Notes under the pieces: model-generated
What the model was told of the DNA's origin: nothing
Seen by the model: the letters and a program-made list of their open reading frames with translations, nothing else
The model's database searches: none
Translations under genes and position numbers: made by a program
Shown: positions 26,599-35,012 of the stretch, in pieces
Position numbering within the stretch: the first letter of the stretch is position 1
Layout: each line of letters begins with the position of its first letter
DNA from: an uncultured Bacteroidales bacterium
GTDB taxonomy: Bacteria > Bacteroidota > Bacteroidia > Bacteroidales > UBA932
Assembly: GCA_944326305.1 (NCBI GenBank)
Contig: CALVDL010000003.1
Location: 1 to 64,000 of the forward strand
Direction: 5' to 3'
DNA length: 64,000 nt

Positions 26599-26748
26599 TT
26601 GTTGACAACAAAAGTATCACATATCGGCCCAGACATTTGGCAACAGGAAATTGTCAATGACACCTAAAACATGTCAAAAAACAGAAAAAACATTAAAAAA
26701 GAGAAAAATCTTTACTGATTTCGCCACAAAAGACAACAACATATTGTC
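26599..26748. promoter_or_regulatory. XRE promoter and operator-like half-sites
   Basis: The minus-strand -7 box TACTTTTG (26609-26616) abuts a perfect 13-bp palindrome TTGTTGACAACAA (26599-26611). Further copies of the half-site GACAA/TTGTC follow: TGTCAATGACA (26652-26662), a single TGTCA at 26672-26676, and GACAA-N7-TTGTC (26732-26748) just before the divergent small gene. The clustering fits a repressor acting on both directions. I did not find a clean -7 box for the rightward gene. Confidence 0.5.
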
Positions 26749-26795
26749 ATTTTACTGTTTTACGGTCAGATTTGCACAAAAAAACGCACGTAAAT

Positions 26796-27023
26796 ATGGA
26801 AAAGGAAAAGTTTGAACTGTTTTACAGGCTTCTGGAAGAGGAAAAGGTGTATATGGTCCCGGGAGTGACATTCGTGAAAATATGCGGATGGATAGGGGCG
26901 GATGCCGGGGAAATGGATTCATACATTGAATCCGAACTGGGCTACAGCGGGGACGGCATTCTCGAAGCTTACAGAGAGGGCCATGAAAAGCGACTGGAAG
27001 ACAAATACGGGATAGAGCTGTAG
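26796..27023 (+). CDS. Small conserved-looking protein, possible HTH
   Basis: This ORF of 75 codons begins with MEKEKFELFYRLLEEEKVY. Its second half (VKICGWIGADAGEMDSYIESEL, residues about 25-46, and LGYSGDGILEAYR, about 46-58) has helix-turn-helix spacing and resembles small unnamed Bacteroidales proteins. I do not recognise a named family. It is divergent from the XRE regulator and sits behind XRE-type half-sites, so it may be under its control. It stops about 100 bp before EF-G2, which has its own promoter. Confidence 0.6.
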   Translation: MEKEKFELFYRLLEEEKVYMVPGVTFVKICGWIGADAGEMDSYIESELGYSGDGILEAYREGHEKRLEDKYGIEL

Positions 27024-27030
27024 GACGCTA

Positions 27031-27061
27031 TTGTTTTTCATGTTTTAATTTATTAGATTTG
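27031..27061 (+). promoter_or_regulatory. Promoter of the EF-G2 gene
   Basis: TAGATTTG (27054-27061) is a perfect -7 box with TTG (27031-27033) about 20 bp upstream as the -33 element. The leader would be about 58 bases, which leaves room for a regulatory RNA or translation control. Confidence 0.6.
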
Positions 27062-27124
27062 CTTCGATACTGGCTTAATGAAAGTGCCGGAAGACCATAC
27101 AATTAATAACAAAACAAAAAGCAC

Positions 27125-29278
27125 ATGAAAGCTTATTCAACCAACAACATCCGTAATGTGGTTCTGCTTGGTAGCACCAAGTCAGGTAAAACCACATTAT
27201 CTGAAGCTATGCTTTACGAGGGCAAGGTGATCGAGAGGAGAGGGTCGGTGGAAGCTAAGAACACCGTATCTGACAACACTGAAATCGAGCAGATGAACCA
27301 GCGTTCCATCTACCCTACTCCTCTCTATGCAGAGTTCATGGATACGAAGTTCAACATCATAGACACTCCGGGTGCGGACGACTTCATAGGCGGGGCGGTG
27401 TCTGCCTTCAAAGTCTGCGATACGGGGGTACTTCTCATAAATGCACAACAGGGGGTTGAAGTCGGGACAGAGATTTTCGCACGGTATGCCCGCCAGTATG
27501 ACATTCCGCTCATAGTGGGCATCAACCAGCTGGACAGCGAAAAGGCTTCATGGGAAAACACCCTGGAGTCGATGAAAGAGGCATTCGGCAAACAGCCGGT
27601 ACTGATACAGTTCCCGGTGAATCCGGGCCCTTCTTTCGACGGGTTCATCGATGTGCTAAAGATGAAATACTACCATTTCAAGGATGACAACGGTACACGT
27701 GAAGACCTTGAAATACCAGAACAGTATAAGGACGAGGCCGAGGAGTTGAGATCAGCCCTTATCGAGAGGGCCGCAGAATATGACGATACGCTCATGGAGA
27801 AATTCTTCGAGGCAGGAGTGCTGACCGAAGACGAGATCCGCAAGGGTATCGGTATCGGCTGCAGGGCAGGAGAGGTGCTTCCTGTATTCTGCCTTTCAGC
27901 CAGAAAGGACATCGGCGTCAAAAGGCTCATGGAGTTCACCATCAGGACTGCATCATCGCCTGCTGACAGAAAAGCCAGGACAAAGGACGGAAAAGAAGTC
28001 GAGTGCAAGCAGGACGCCCCTACTACACTCTTTATATACAAGACAGCGGTTGAGCAGCACCTCGGAGAGGTGGCCTATTTCAAGGTGATGTCCGGGGAGC
28101 TGACCGAAGGACAGGACCTGGAGAACCCGGAGACAGGGGACAAGGAAAGGATAAGCACAATATACGCTGTGGCCGGCAAGAAAAAAGAGAAGGTCACCGA
28201 CCTGTTTGCAGGAGACATCGGATGTACGGTAAAGCTGCGCGCGGCAAAGACCAATGTCACACTGTCCCAGCCGGGCACGGACATCGTCTACGAACATATA
28301 AAATTCCCTGCGTCCAAGTTCCGCACGGCAGTAAAGGCCAAAGAGCAGAAGGATGAGGAGAAGATGAGCGAGGCCCTTTCAAAAATCTCGGCAGAGGACC
28401 CTACAATCATCGTGGAATACTCCAAGGAGCTCAAACAGACCATCCTCAAGGGCCAGGGAGAACAGCATATCAATATAGTCAAATGGAGGCTCAAGAACGA
28501 AAACAAAATCGAGATCGAGCTCTTCCCTCCTAAGATTTCATACCGGGAGACCATCACCAAGGTGGCTACAGCCAGCTACAGGCACAAGAAACAGTCCGGC
28601 GGAGCGGGACAGTTCGGGGAAGTGCACCTGCTAATATGCCCTATCGTAGAAGGGGTCGAGGCCACCAACAGGTTCAAGATTGACGGCAAGGAGGTGGTCC
28701 TGAATGTCAAGAACAAGGAATCATTCGACCTGGAATGGGGAGGTAAGCTGGAATTCTATAACTGTGTTGTCGGCGGAGCCATCGACGCACGTTTCATGCC
28801 GGCCATACTGAAAGGCATAATGGACAAGATGAGCGAAGGCCCTCTTACCGGGTCCCTCGCACGCGACATAAGGGTCTATGTATATGACGGCAAGATGCAC
28901 CCTGTGGACTCCAATGAAATTTCCTTTGTACTGGCTGCAAGAAATGCTTTCAAAGAGGCGTTCCGCAATGCCGGCCCGAAGATCATGGAACCTATATACA
29001 ATGTGGAGGTGCTCACACCGTCGGACTATATGGGAGCCTGCATGTCCGACCTGCAGAACCGCAGGGCCCTCATAGAGGGTATGGGCAGCGACAAGGGATT
29101 TGAAGTCATCAAGGCAAGGGTCCCTCTGGCTGAACTGTATAAATACTCTACAACCTTGAGCTCACTCACATCAGGCAGCGCTACATTCACAATGGAATTT
29201 GCTGACTATCAGCCTGTACCTGCCGATGTTCAGGATAAGCTCCTCAAGGCTTACATGGAAGAAGACCGTGACGAGTAG
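27125..29278 (+). CDS. EF-G paralogue lacking the catalytic histidine (EF-G2)
   Basis: The full set of EF-G domains is present in 717 residues. The GTPase motifs are altered: G1 is GSTKSGKTT (16-24), G3 is DTPGA with Ala84 where EF-G has the catalytic His, and G4 is NQLD (134-137). Domain IV shows the PP..SYRETI-type segment and the SGGAGQFGEV loop, and the C-terminal domain V is intact. A paralogue of this kind in Bacteroides thetaiotaomicron was reported to support translation without GTP hydrolysis and to matter during starvation and gut colonisation. The ordinary fusA is presumably elsewhere. It is monocistronic, with its own promoter and terminator. Confidence 0.88.
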   Translation: MKAYSTNNIRNVVLLGSTKSGKTTLSEAMLYEGKVIERRGSVEAKNTVSDNTEIEQMNQRSIYPTPLYAEFMDTKFNIIDTPGADDFIGGAVSAFKVCDTGVLLINAQQGVEVGTEIFARYARQYDIPLIVGINQLDSEKASWENTLESMKEAFGKQPVLIQFPVNPGPSFDGFIDVLKMKYYHFKDDNGTREDLEIPEQYKDEAEELRSALIERAAEYDDTLMEKFFEAGVLTEDEIRKGIGIGCRAGEVLPVFCLSARKDIGVKRLMEFTIRTASSPADRKARTKDGKEVECKQDAPTTLFIYKTAVEQHLGEVAYFKVMSGELTEGQDLENPETGDKERISTIYAVAGKKKEKVTDLFAGDIGCTVKLRAAKTNVTLSQPGTDIVYEHIKFPASKFRTAVKAKEQKDEEKMSEALSKISAEDPTIIVEYSKELKQTILKGQGEQHINIVKWRLKNENKIEIELFPPKISYRETITKVATASYRHKKQSGGAGQFGEVHLLICPIVEGVEATNRFKIDGKEVVLNVKNKESFDLEWGGKLEFYNCVVGGAIDARFMPAILKGIMDKMSEGPLTGSLARDIRVYVYDGKMHPVDSNEISFVLAARNAFKEAFRNAGPKIMEPIYNVEVLTPSDYMGACMSDLQNRRALIEGMGSDKGFEVIKARVPLAELYKYSTTLSSLTSGSATFTMEFADYQPVPADVQDKLLKAYMEEDRDE

Positions 29279-29304
29279 TGTAACGTGAAGTGAAAAATAG
29301 TATC

Positions 29305-29338
29305 GGAGGGCGGCAGCAAAGTCGCCCTCTATTTTATT
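29305..29338 (+). terminator. Intrinsic terminator of EF-G2
   Basis: A 7-bp stem GAGGGCG/CGCCCTC encloses a 10-base loop and is followed by TATTTTATT, starting 28 bp after the stop codon. Confidence 0.75.
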
Positions 29339-29361
29339 GACGGAAGGTCCGTAAAAGAATT

Positions 29362-29394
29362 TTTGAGAAAAATTTAAACTACTTCTTATATTTG
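29362..29394 (+). promoter_or_regulatory. Promoter of the AAA/nuclease-domain gene
   Basis: TTTG (29362-29365), a 21-bp gap, then TATATTTG (29387-29394). Both elements match consensus. The leader is about 20 bases. Confidence 0.7.
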
Positions 29395-29420
29395 CAATTA
29401 TCTATAAAAAGTTATTCACA

Positions 29421-30974
29421 ATGAGCGGCAAACTTTACCCGGTGGGTATACAGAACTTCGAGAGCCTGAGGAATGACGGCTATTTCTATGTCGACAAGAC
29501 AGAGCTGATGTACCGGCTCGTGAAGACCGGGAGGTATTATTTCTTGAGCCGCCCGAGGCGGTTCGGGAAAAGCCTGCTGATAAGCACGCTGGAGGCGTAC
29601 TTCCAGGGGAAGAAGGAGCTGTTCGGGGGACTTGCTGTGCATGGTCTGGAAAAGGAGTGGAAACGATATCCGGTAATACATTTGGATCTGAATGCCAAGA
29701 AATTCGACACAGAAGAAGATCTGATACGGCTGATAGACCGGCAGCTGCTGGTGTACGAGGCCTTATATGGAAGTGTCCCTACAGACAAGACTGTCGACGA
29801 CAGGTTCGTCAGCCTGATAAGGAACGCGGCGACAAAGACAGGAGAGCGCGTGGTCATCCTGGTAGACGAGTACGACAAGCCGATGCTCCAGGCCATCGGG
29901 AACGACAGCCTTCAGACCGAGTACAGGAACACGTTGAAGGCGTTCTACGGGGTGCTGAAATCAATGGACGGCTATATCAGGTTCGCTCTGCTGACAGGGG
30001 TCACCAAGTTCGGCAAGGTCAGCGTCTTCAGCGACCTGAACAACCTTGAGGACATCTCCAGGAATCCGGACTATTCTGACATCTGCGGCATAAGTGAAAA
30101 GGAGCTTCTGGACAATTTTTCGGAAGACATCGCGGAACTTGCCCGGGCCAACGGCCAGACCTACGAGCAGGCGTGTGCGCAGCTCAAGGAGGACTATGAC
30201 GGATACCATTTCTGTCCTGACAGTGCAGGCATCTACAACCCGTTCAGCCTGCTGAACACGTTCAAGTCCAGGCGTTACGGGAGCTACTGGTTCGAGACCG
30301 GGACGCCGACATACCTTGTGGAGCTGCTGAAGAAAAGCGACTACGATCTGGAGAAGATGTCCCGGGTGGAGACCGACGACGACATCCTCGACAGCATCTT
30401 CACAGACGACAACCCGATACCGGTGATCTACCAGAGCGGATACCTGACGATAAAGGGCTACGACAGGGAGTTCGGGATGTATACCCTGGGGTTCCCCAAC
30501 AGGGAGGTCGAGGACGGGTTCATGAACTTCCTCCTGCCCTACTACTCCGGAGTGGACAAGACGCAGTCCCCTTTCGAGATCAAGCAGTTCGTCAGGGATG
30601 TGCGCTCAGGGGCCATTGACTCCTTCATGGAACGCCTCCAGCGTTTCCTGGCCGGGTGCCCGTATGAACTGGCCAGGGACATAGAGCTCCACTACCAGAA
30701 CGTGCTGTTCATCGTCTTCCGACTGGCGGGACTATACACACAGGTGGAATACCGGACCTCAAGAGGCCGGATCGACCTTGTGCTCCAGACTGCCGACTAC
30801 ATCTACGTCATGGAGTTCAAGCTTGACGGCAGCGCGGAGGAGGCCATCACCCAGATAGAAGAAAAGCAGTACTCCCTGCCGTTCAGGAACGACAGGAGGA
30901 AGGTCTTCGAGATAGGGGTGAATTTCTCGTCGCAGGCACGGAATATTGACAGGTGGATTGTGAAAGAAAATTAA
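29421..30974 (+). CDS. AAA-ATPase-like protein with PD-(D/E)XK nuclease domain
   Basis: This belongs to the abundant Bacteroidales 'ATP-binding protein' family (AAA-ATPase-like plus PDDEXK_9). The N-terminal conserved start YPVGIQNF and YFYVDKTEL precedes a P-loop variant SRPRRFGKSLL (43-53), Walker B VVILVDEYDKP (Asp149, Glu150), and the C-terminal nuclease core GRIDLVLQ with Asp452 then MEFK with Glu465 and Lys467. The 517 residues appear intact. Its cellular function is unknown. Genomes usually carry many near-identical copies, which suggests mobility or recombination. It stands alone with its own promoter. Confidence 0.88.
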   Translation: MSGKLYPVGIQNFESLRNDGYFYVDKTELMYRLVKTGRYYFLSRPRRFGKSLLISTLEAYFQGKKELFGGLAVHGLEKEWKRYPVIHLDLNAKKFDTEEDLIRLIDRQLLVYEALYGSVPTDKTVDDRFVSLIRNAATKTGERVVILVDEYDKPMLQAIGNDSLQTEYRNTLKAFYGVLKSMDGYIRFALLTGVTKFGKVSVFSDLNNLEDISRNPDYSDICGISEKELLDNFSEDIAELARANGQTYEQACAQLKEDYDGYHFCPDSAGIYNPFSLLNTFKSRRYGSYWFETGTPTYLVELLKKSDYDLEKMSRVETDDDILDSIFTDDNPIPVIYQSGYLTIKGYDREFGMYTLGFPNREVEDGFMNFLLPYYSGVDKTQSPFEIKQFVRDVRSGAIDSFMERLQRFLAGCPYELARDIELHYQNVLFIVFRLAGLYTQVEYRTSRGRIDLVLQTADYIYVMEFKLDGSAEEAITQIEEKQYSLPFRNDRRKVFEIGVNFSSQARNIDRWIVKEN

Positions 30975-30985
30975 TTCGATAATTT

Positions 30986-32041
30986 ATGTACAGGAACTAC
31001 AAAATTGTCTGTGTAACGCCTGCTGGACGCAGACGTTATATGCAATATCTTATACCTCAAATCATAACATCTGACATCATTGACAGATACGACATCTGGA
31101 TAAATACAGTCAATAAAGAGGACATATACTTCTTCAAGAAACTTTCTGAAAAATATCCCGTAATAAATCTCGTATGGCAGCCAGATGGAGAGGTAAACGG
31201 GAATATGACAATCAATGCTTTCTATAAAAAATGCATAGAGGATGACTGCATATACTTCAAACTGGATGATGACATAGTCTGGATGGAACCAGGACTGATT
31301 AAGAAAATGGTTGACTTCAGAATAGACAATCCGGACTATTTCCTTGTCTCGCCATTGGTCATAAACAATGCTTTGTGTACCTACATTCTTGAAGTAAAGA
31401 AATTAATCCGATTCCGGTATTACCAGCCAGCTTCAGCATCCCATCCTATATTATGGAAAAGCGGGACCTTTGCGTCCAGACTGCACGAATGGTTTATACA
31501 GAAATGGCTGCTTACCGGGAAATACCCCGGTCTACACTGCGGAAAATTCGAAATCGGGATGACACGGTTCTCCATCAATGCCATATTGTGGTTCGGAAGC
31601 CAGATGAAACCATTCAATGGCATCATTCCTGATAACCCTGCGGATGATGAAGAGTTCCTTTCATGCATCTACCCGTCCAGTATCGGAAAATGCAACTGTG
31701 TAAACGGAGATACAATAGCGTCACATTTTGCTTTCTTCCCTCAACGGGAAGAACTCGACAGGCAGTCAATACTGGAACGCTACGGCAAATTTCTGCAAGA
31801 ACAATGGGCAAAAGACGAACGGTTTAATGCAATCAACGGATATATCCAGAATCTGATGCTGGAGATATCCCGCATTCCGGGAGGGGTAGCAACTATGGAA
31901 ATACCGTTAGTGGCAAAAAAGAAATCCTCATTCGAATGGGACAGAAAACGATTTATCCGATACATTACCCCTGCCGAACTATATTGGCATATTGAAGAAT
32001 CAAAACTGAAACGCAAAGGCAGAAAAATGATTATCGATTAA
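30986..32041 (+). CDS. Putative glycosyltransferase (GT-A-like, DDD motif)
   Basis: The 351-residue protein begins like a nucleotide-diphospho-sugar-binding fold (YKIVCVTPAGRRRY) and has an aspartate triplet in IYFKLDDDIVW (about residues 90-100), the usual place of the metal-binding DxD. No membrane helix is obvious. I cannot assign the family or sugar. It starts 12 bp after the nuclease gene. Its DNA is visibly richer in A+T than the genes before it, as in the two following genes, so this block may have been acquired. Confidence 0.65.
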   Translation: MYRNYKIVCVTPAGRRRYMQYLIPQIITSDIIDRYDIWINTVNKEDIYFFKKLSEKYPVINLVWQPDGEVNGNMTINAFYKKCIEDDCIYFKLDDDIVWMEPGLIKKMVDFRIDNPDYFLVSPLVINNALCTYILEVKKLIRFRYYQPASASHPILWKSGTFASRLHEWFIQKWLLTGKYPGLHCGKFEIGMTRFSINAILWFGSQMKPFNGIIPDNPADDEEFLSCIYPSSIGKCNCVNGDTIASHFAFFPQREELDRQSILERYGKFLQEQWAKDERFNAINGYIQNLMLEISRIPGGVATMEIPLVAKKKSSFEWDRKRFIRYITPAELYWHIEESKLKRKGRKMIID

Positions 32042-32048
32042 AAATAGA

Positions 32049-33014
32049 CTATACTTTTCTAGCAAAATAATATAAAAACGGACAATGCGCTATTATCCAG
32101 AGCCTACAGATACGATTTCTAGAAAAATGCTGCCTTGTTATGGCTCCCTCAGCAAACATCTGGCCGGCCTCTTTCGTCCACTGCTTCATGAATGACCTTT
32201 TCAGTTCCATAGTTTTGAGACGGTTGTAATTCCATTTGTACGACTGGAATGTCCTGAATGCCATAATTCCTTTCAACTGGTCATAAAGCCCATGTTCCCT
32301 TACATATCTGCGGATTTCAGCATCCTCATCACATACACAAAACACTTTTCCTGGAGATGACACGGAAGACGATTCGTTGATACGGTAATTATGTAATATA
32401 TCAGGCAAGAATCTGACCTTTCGGGCCATAGACAAGGACTTGAACGAAAATGATGTATCCTGATAACTGGCCCCCGGAGTTTCAAGGAATGATATACCGT
32501 TTGTCATCAGGAATTCCCTGTTATATAGTCCGACCCATATCGTCGGCTGGATAAGCAAAGAAGAAGGTAAATCCAATGGTCTGAAAACCGAATCTCTTCT
32601 TTTAACATAAGGGGAAGGTTTAGTCGTATGAGCAATTTCATTCCTTTCATAAAACCGGCACCGGACTATATCCAGATTCTCCTTTTCAGCTTCATCGCAT
32701 AGGGCCTCATACATTTCCGGTTCGATGTAGTCATCCGACTCCACTATACCGATATACTTCCCTGTAGCCATCCTTAACCCGATATTCATTGTTGCCCCGT
32801 ATCCTGAATTCGGCTTGTCAACAACTATTATCCTGCCGTCCTTTGCCTTGTACTCATTCAAGATACCGAGAGTACTGTCAGTTGAACCATCATTCAAGCA
32901 TATAATTTCAAGAGAAGTATAGGTCTGGTTGATTATAGAATCCATGCACTGCCGCAGATACTTCTCTACATTATAGCAAGGTACAAGGATTGAAATCAGA
33001 GGTCTATCATTCAT
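32049..33014 (-). CDS. Family 2 glycosyltransferase
   Basis: The N-terminus has the GT2 pattern: ISILVPCYNVEKYLRQCMDS, the ICLNDGSTDST loop, GYGATMNIGLRMATGKYIGI and the DxD-like VESDDY. The C-terminal part carries acceptor-binding helices with no membrane segment. Such enzymes add sugars to capsule or O-antigen units. The start at 33014 fits the motif spacing, and 14 upstream in-frame codons are not needed. The gene faces the preceding glycosyltransferase tail to tail, with a 7-bp gap, and is divergent from the next. Confidence 0.85.
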   Translation of the reverse strand: MNDRPLISILVPCYNVEKYLRQCMDSIINQTYTSLEIICLNDGSTDSTLGILNEYKAKDGRIIVVDKPNSGYGATMNIGLRMATGKYIGIVESDDYIEPEMYEALCDEAEKENLDIVRCRFYERNEIAHTTKPSPYVKRRDSVFRPLDLPSSLLIQPTIWVGLYNREFLMTNGISFLETPGASYQDTSFSFKSLSMARKVRFLPDILHNYRINESSSVSSPGKVFCVCDEDAEIRRYVREHGLYDQLKGIMAFRTFQSYKWNYNRLKTMELKRSFMKQWTKEAGQMFAEGAITRQHFSRNRICRLWIIAHCPFLYYFARKV

Positions 33015-33111
33015 AACTGGAACCTGTAGGTGGATATATCTGAACTCTTTATGCAACTAACGCAAGTTTTTTTTGCATATGCGATTTATAATAATAACAT
33101 AGGATGCTTGG

Positions 33112-33150
33112 CAAAGGTAGCATTTTTAATGTAAATTTAATGTAATTTTG
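33112..33150. promoter_or_regulatory. Divergent -7 boxes between two glycosyltransferase genes
   Basis: On the minus strand TACCTTTG (33112-33119) lies about 100 bp before the leftward gene. On the plus strand TAATTTTG (33143-33150) lies 26 bp before the rightward gene. Neither has a convincing -33 TTTG. The region is very A+T-rich, so chance matches are possible. Confidence 0.45.
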
Positions 33151-33176
33151 TATTTTGATTTTAGATTTACAATTAT

Positions 33177-34229
33177 ATGGGTTCTGAAAAAATAACAGTT
33201 ATAATTCCTGTCTACAATACTGAAAAATATATAGAGGGGGCCGTCCGGAGTGTTATGAACCAGACATACAGGAATCTGGAGATCATCTGTGTAAATGACG
33301 GTTCCACCGATGGTTCAAGAGATATTCTCCACAGATTGCAGCAAGAAGACCCAAGAATTCTCATTATAGATAAAGAGAATGGAGGACTCGGAGATGCAAG
33401 GAACGCCGGACTGGCGAAAGCAACATCTGAATGGATAAGTTTTGTCGATTCAGACGACTCTATACGTCCAGATACATACGAAATTATTTCGAAAAGTTTT
33501 GCTTCTGGACCTGACATGATATGTTTCGGCACAAACGTCATTCTGGAGCAGGGAGCAAAAGCTCCAGTATCAGACCGGAAATACTATTCGGTGAATTTCT
33601 CCGGGCTTGTCGGTGTCAACGATACAGTAATATGGCAGACAGATGTATCCGTCTGGAACAAACTGTTTAGAAAATCCATTCTGGACAGATTCGATATACA
33701 GTTCGAGAAAATCTATTATGAAGATTTTCCTTTTACACTGCAATATTTTTTCTGTATAGGTAAAGTCTATTATTTCAAAGATCCTTTATATAATTACTTG
33801 AGACGTACCGGTAGCATAATGGCTGAAACTTTCAATACTACACCGAGAGCGATAGACCACTTTAAAGCCGCAGATTACCTGTTCTCGTTCCTCGAGAAAC
33901 ACAGTTTAATTACATCGCATGAACAGTTGTTGTCAAAATTTTTCAACAATTGCTACTGGTTTTCGATAAGATATATCGTCCCGGACAAAAGACAGGATGT
34001 AATAGATCTCGCCGACAGTATCTACGGGAAATACAGTTTCCTGCACAATTATCTTGTCCGCAAGGAGCAGAACGGCACCATACTGTATGGACGGATCGGA
34101 AAGAAGCATTTACCTACGGTAATGTTAGAAGCACTGTTCTCCGTCAAGAAAGAACATATAGACTACAAGCCATACAAAATTGTAAGGCTGTTCAACATCA
34201 TCATCTACAAAAAACCTATCAAGGATTGA
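33177..34229 (+). CDS. Family 2 glycosyltransferase
   Basis: The motifs are ITVIIPVYNTEKYIEGAVRS, ICVNDGSTDGS, GLGDARNAGLAKATSEWISF and the metal site VDSDDS (about 90-95). The rest forms a typical GT2 C-terminal half of 350 residues in total. It is related in layout to the divergent neighbour but not close enough to be a recent duplicate. Its DNA is A+T-rich like that neighbour. The 3' end overlaps the DUF4422 gene on the opposite strand by 11 bases. Confidence 0.85.
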   Translation: MGSEKITVIIPVYNTEKYIEGAVRSVMNQTYRNLEIICVNDGSTDGSRDILHRLQQEDPRILIIDKENGGLGDARNAGLAKATSEWISFVDSDDSIRPDTYEIISKSFASGPDMICFGTNVILEQGAKAPVSDRKYYSVNFSGLVGVNDTVIWQTDVSVWNKLFRKSILDRFDIQFEKIYYEDFPFTLQYFFCIGKVYYFKDPLYNYLRRTGSIMAETFNTTPRAIDHFKAADYLFSFLEKHSLITSHEQLLSKFFNNCYWFSIRYIVPDKRQDVIDLADSIYGKYSFLHNYLVRKEQNGTILYGRIGKKHLPTVMLEALFSVKKEHIDYKPYKIVRLFNIIIYKKPIKD

Positions 34230-35010
34230 CAGGGGTGGCAGAACCTGTCACTTCATAAATATACCGGTATGTCTTTTTCAGCCTGTTGTGATAGCAGTAC
34301 ACATTCAGCAGGCGTTCCGCGATGAAGCCGAAGATACGCGCCTGGTACGGGTCTTCAGGAATGGTGGTATGCCTCTCAACATAGGACAGGACAGGAAAAA
34401 GCCATGAGCAGTAGTCGTCAAAGACTTTCCATCCGGTGATGAACATGTTACATCTGGAAAGTCTTTTTGTCTTGTGCATCACATAGTCGAAACTATCGAT
34501 ATAATCAGGGAAGAGGGCCTTTATGGCCTCCCGTGTCACCTGGAGACCGGCAGAAGGATGGTAGTGTGAATACTGTTCCCACACACTTCCGTGCACACGC
34601 CTGGGCCTGCCGAGTATTATATCGTATCTGTCCAATACACGCCTTATCTGCTCCCCGGACACCTTGCTCATCCTCCAGTCCGGGGTGTTGATGATGCGTC
34701 TCCTGGTCTTTACCTTGTAGCCAATGTCAGCGAGGAAAGCCCTGAAAGTACTGAATCCGAAATATCTCCTGTAATGGTACAGGCCTATATACTCAGTCCC
34801 TTTGAGGTTTTTCCATGCCCAGTACAATGCCGTAAGTTCACAATAGTTGGGATTTTTGACGCTTATACTGTCTCCCGTATCATCTCCGGTCATACCGAAG
34901 TCCTTGTCCGACAAGGCTTTTCCGCAGTGTACCGGCAGGAAAATCCCGTTGTCTGGTATGTCTGCCTGCTTATGGCAGCAGACAAGTATTTTCGTTTCAG
35001 AAGGATGCAT
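34219..35010 (-). CDS. DUF4422-family putative glycosyltransferase
   Basis: The family pattern is clear: NPNYCELTALYWAWKN (about 53-68) followed by YIGLYHYRRYF, then the segment VWEQYSHYHP and a terminal ITGWKVFDDYCSWLFPVL part. Members sit in surface-polysaccharide loci and are thought to be glycosyltransferases. Here it follows glf by 2 bp in one operon, which suggests it may use UDP-galactofuranose, but that is an inference. The length of 263 residues is normal. Confidence 0.8.
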   Translation of the reverse strand: MHPSETKILVCCHKQADIPDNGIFLPVHCGKALSDKDFGMTGDDTGDSISVKNPNYCELTALYWAWKNLKGTEYIGLYHYRRYFGFSTFRAFLADIGYKVKTRRRIINTPDWRMSKVSGEQIRRVLDRYDIILGRPRRVHGSVWEQYSHYHPSAGLQVTREAIKALFPDYIDSFDYVMHKTKRLSRCNMFITGWKVFDDYCSWLFPVLSYVERHTTIPEDPYQARIFGFIAERLLNVYCYHNRLKKTYRYIYEVTGSATPVNP

Positions 35011-35012
35011 AG

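Noticed and set aside
26171..27023. Toxin-antitoxin pair formed by the XRE protein and the small protein
   Set aside because: They are divergent, not co-transcribed, and the XRE protein is joined to rnhB, a housekeeping gene.
29421..30974. Anti-phage defence system built on the AAA/nuclease protein
   Set aside because: It is a solitary, very common family member with no partner genes, and no other defence genes occur in the window.
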